Assembly: GCA_950106755.1 (NCBI GenBank)
Contig: OX467083.1
Span: 29,817,029-29,881,028, forward strand
From: Climacium dendroides
Taxonomy: Eukaryota > Streptophyta > Bryopsida > Hypnales > Climaciaceae
DNA: 64,000 nucleotides
Direction: 5' to 3'
The position numbers and the translations under genes are program-made. Of the stretch, positions 62,001 through 64,000 are shown in pieces (the stretch's first letter is position 1; every line of letters starts with the position of its first letter). The notes beneath the pieces were generated by a model. It saw only the letters and a program-made list of their open reading frames with translations. It was not told the DNA's origin and did not search any database.

Positions 62001-63862
62001 TCTTCAACTTTCTTATGCTTCAACTCTCGTTTCAGAGTTCCCACGAACTCCAAATCGTAACAGTAATAGATCAATCCAGCTCAAGAAAGAAGTTGAGCAG
62101 TTTCAAGGGCATCAAAGATCAAAACTTGTACTCCAAGAACAAAGGTGATATTGGAAACGTGAATTCAAAACTCTACCAGGGTACTAGTCCTTTGAAACAA
62201 GAGTAGGAACCTCAAAATCATGCAGGGCTGGACTTGGAACAATAAAGTCCCAGAGCTAGATTTGAAACCACAGAATTGCAGAGGGCTGAAATTCGGACTG
62301 CTGACAAACCAAAGTTCGGAAGAGCGCTATTACCTGAACCAAAAAAGGAAGTCCTGGGGCGTGATGCGCGCCGCGGCCATCCCACAGACAGCGTCCCCGA
62401 GGAGATTAGCGCCAGGGTAGCCCGCATCCACCAAGCTATCAGTGCTCAGTCCAGTGGAATCTGCATGATGCTCCAGCAACCAGTTCGCAATTTCCGCAAT
62501 CTGCTCCTCACTAGGCGTAGTCCCCAAAAGCCAGAACCTTTTCCCATAGTACAGCGCCGCGCCGTCACACCTCACCAAGTCCATGATGTTAGGGCACTGT
62601 GACACAATTCCAATGGGCGCGTCCCGCAACAACATGTCGCAAAGGAGCGTCTGCGTGCACAGGATGTGCTTCTCCCTCACCTGCGCGGCGAGCTCCACTT
62701 CCATATTGAGCTGCAGCCCGAACACTTGCATGAGAAACTCGCAGGCGGAGCGGAGCGGATAGGAAATGCATCTCGCGGACGTGTGGTGGCAGACTACAAG
62801 GCCCCAGAGTCGGCGTCCGCGCGACTGGGGTCCGCCGCTGTCGTCCTCTTGGTCGTTCACAATCACAGCCATGGTGACGGACGCGACGCTGCCCATGTTG
62901 CCCATGTACTGCGCGTGACAGCCGTGCGGCGCCCGCAGCGTGGAGCCCGCGAGCGAGATCGGCTGGCGTAAGTCTTTATCCTGGATGATCTTCACTGGGG
63001 GCGCGCTGCAATCGACGATCATGCGGACTCGATTCTTCATGAACAGGAAGCGGGACGCTTGCGGGATGTCGGTGGAGGGGTAATGCAACCCTAAATACGG
63101 CTCCAAGTCTGATCGTCGAATCTCCGCTAAAACTTCCCCGTGCTCGTCTTCGTGGAATTTGTACGCCATGACGCGGTCGTAGCCCGTGAGCTCGCGAACC
63201 TCCTCGACAACGGTGTCGCAGAGCAGCCCAATGTCGCCGCCGGGAAGGGATTGCAGGCGTCCAATGGCCTTCGCCGCGAGCTTGTGCGAGTGGAGCGCGC
63301 CGGCGGTGGAGACGATCACGTCGTCGGGGAGGATGGGTTCGAAGTCGAGCACGATCCCCACATCAATGCGGTGCGCAATGGCGTAGAACGGCTTGCCTGA
63401 GCTTCGAGAATGGACAGAGATGGGGTTCCACATGGACATATCCGCGGTGCTAGTGGCGCGTTCCAGCGCAGTCGCGCTCGCGGGCGTGAAGAGTGAGCGC
63501 GCGTCGGTCCCGATGCCCAAAACATCCGGTTGGCCGATGCAAGGGACGGCTTGAGGGGTTAGGTCGAGAAGCTCAGGCGCGTTTTCGCTGTACGAGATGA
63601 CGCGAAACGTATTCTCCTCGACGGCTAGCATGCATCCAAACGTCTGCGTGAGCCCGCCGCGTTGCATGCGCTGCAAGTACGCCGTCACGGCTTGCGGGGG
63701 CACTTGCTGCTTCACTGCTTGGCCCACGGATTTCGAGTAATCGAAGGTGTCTCCGGAGTCATTCGATTCCTCATAGACGGCTTGCAGCTTCGCGTCCGCC
63801 GTGGTCTGCGCCACGCGCACACTATGCTTCGATTTCATCCCGCTCCCCGTCGAGTACGACAT
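56083..63862 (-). CDS. PHY: Phytochrome (canonical plant red/far-red photoreceptor)
   Basis: Bilin-binding photoreceptor acting in cytosol and nucleus. Exons (-): 63862-62334, 60813-60323, 59235-58919, 58436-58170, 58056-57824, 57450-57157, 56305-56083; the sum is 3354 nt, 1117 aa, the usual length. N-terminal extension, then nPAS (about 60-200), GAF with PSTDIPQAS (263-271) and chromophore cysteine C315 in APHGCH, PHY domain with the tongue WGG and PRSSF (about 520-540), two PAS domains ([34 protein letters not shown]), and a histidine-kinase-related domain whose H-box reads [11 protein letters not shown] without the phospho-acceptor His, and G-box [10 protein letters not shown]. The start is the ATG of [16 protein letters not shown]; upstream in-frame codons lack ATG. 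Six coding introns; three positions match the classic plant ones, and an extra one follows FLFWFR. Introns 1 and 2 carry tandem repeats. Confidence 0.97.
59960..60290 (+). repeat. About 60-bp tandem repeat in phytochrome intron 2
   Basis: Five to six diverged copies of AACCCGTGCAATCCACTAGA followed by TCATG and TTCAA occur near 59995, 60050, 60105, 60165, 60225 and 60262. The array ends about 35 bp from the 3' edge of exon 2 (donor at 60322-60321). Confidence 0.85.
60814..61770 (-). repeat. Four-copy 235-bp tandem repeat copying the exon 2 acceptor
   Basis: The marker TTGGAAG(N)3GTAG occurs at about 60869, 61108, 61336 and 61570 (plus strand), each with ATTTTCTACG, TGTTCACCATGA, AATCAATAACC and CTCTCCACTC blocks. 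Two units keep a copy of the exon 2 acceptor: true TTCAG then GTCACACACGGCG (60815), copies GTCAG then GTCGTTCACGGCG (61291) and TTCAG then GTCTCCCACGTCC (61525). Confidence 0.82.
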
Positions 63863-64000
63863 CACCCTCGCCGACACTGCAGTCACAAAACTTCCGACGA
63901 CCCAATTCGAACCACCCCCGAATCTCGTCACTGCAAAGGATTAGGGCTTTAATCGCAGCTCCTCGCCATATCAATTCCACTCCTTATTATCAAACCATTG
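63863..64000. other. Phytochrome 5' leader, truncated by the window edge
   Basis: About 138 bp upstream of the phytochrome ATG. It contains AAGGATTAGGGCTTT, which is not an exact telobox. A 5' UTR intron, common in phytochrome genes, could lie beyond the window. Confidence 0.4.

Overview
The window is nuclear DNA of a land plant. Genes have many short, canonical GT-AG introns, telobox promoter motifs (AAACCCTA), a plastid-type LL-diaminopimelate aminotransferase, a DYW-class PPR protein, a PMI1-type chloroplast-movement protein and a plant phytochrome. Mostly 80-250 bp introns, AT-rich repeat-laden intergenic DNA and six coding introns in the phytochrome suggest a non-seed plant, most likely a bryophyte such as a moss. 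This is inference; no species was identified.

Layout. 1.3-4.2 kb (-): lysine-pathway aminotransferase DAPAT, 9 exons. 4.7-6.2 kb: repeats with a long inverted repeat. 6.25-7.04 kb (+): dead strictosidine-synthase-like copy. 7.5-15.7 kb (-): 21-exon WDR6/TRM734-type WD40 protein, including a proposed 10-nt microexon. 17.2-18.3 kb (-): ribosomal protein uS4 (RPS9). 18.4-24.8 kb: AT-rich desert. 25.1-27.6 kb (+): 2-oxoglutarate-dependent dioxygenase, 3 exons, with a duplicated 5' end. 27.6-39.1 kb: second desert with several short TIR elements, some nested, and degenerate tandem repeats. 39.2 kb (-): intron-containing elongator tRNA-Met. 39.8-42.8 kb (-): single-exon PLS-DYW PPR gene. 43.1-43.3 kb (-): small frameshifted ORF. 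45.0-47.7 kb (-): CANIN-domain (SLF2/NSE6-like) SMC5/6-associated protein. 48.4-49.8 kb (+): uncharacterised 136-aa protein, divergent from it. 51.1-53.9 kb (-): PMI1/PMIR-like protein without its N-terminal C2 domain. 56.1-63.9 kb (-): complete canonical phytochrome of 1117 aa.

Exon models were built by hand from GT-AG sites, frame continuity and family recognition. Exon lengths sum to a multiple of three for each multi-exon gene, which supports the joins. Genes look independent; no biosynthetic cluster is evident. The phytochrome and the PMI1-like gene both belong to light responses but their proximity may be chance.

The most unusual signals are: (1) in three unrelated genes, tandem duplications in the intron copy the exon edge together with its splice site, giving decoy donors or acceptors, and a fourth gene has its start codon region duplicated; (2) a DYW domain lacking the zinc/catalytic residues of the deaminase; (3) a PMI1-like gene with an in-frame stop at codon 18 of its first ATG; (4) nested transposon insertions whose empty site survives in an intron 24 kb away.
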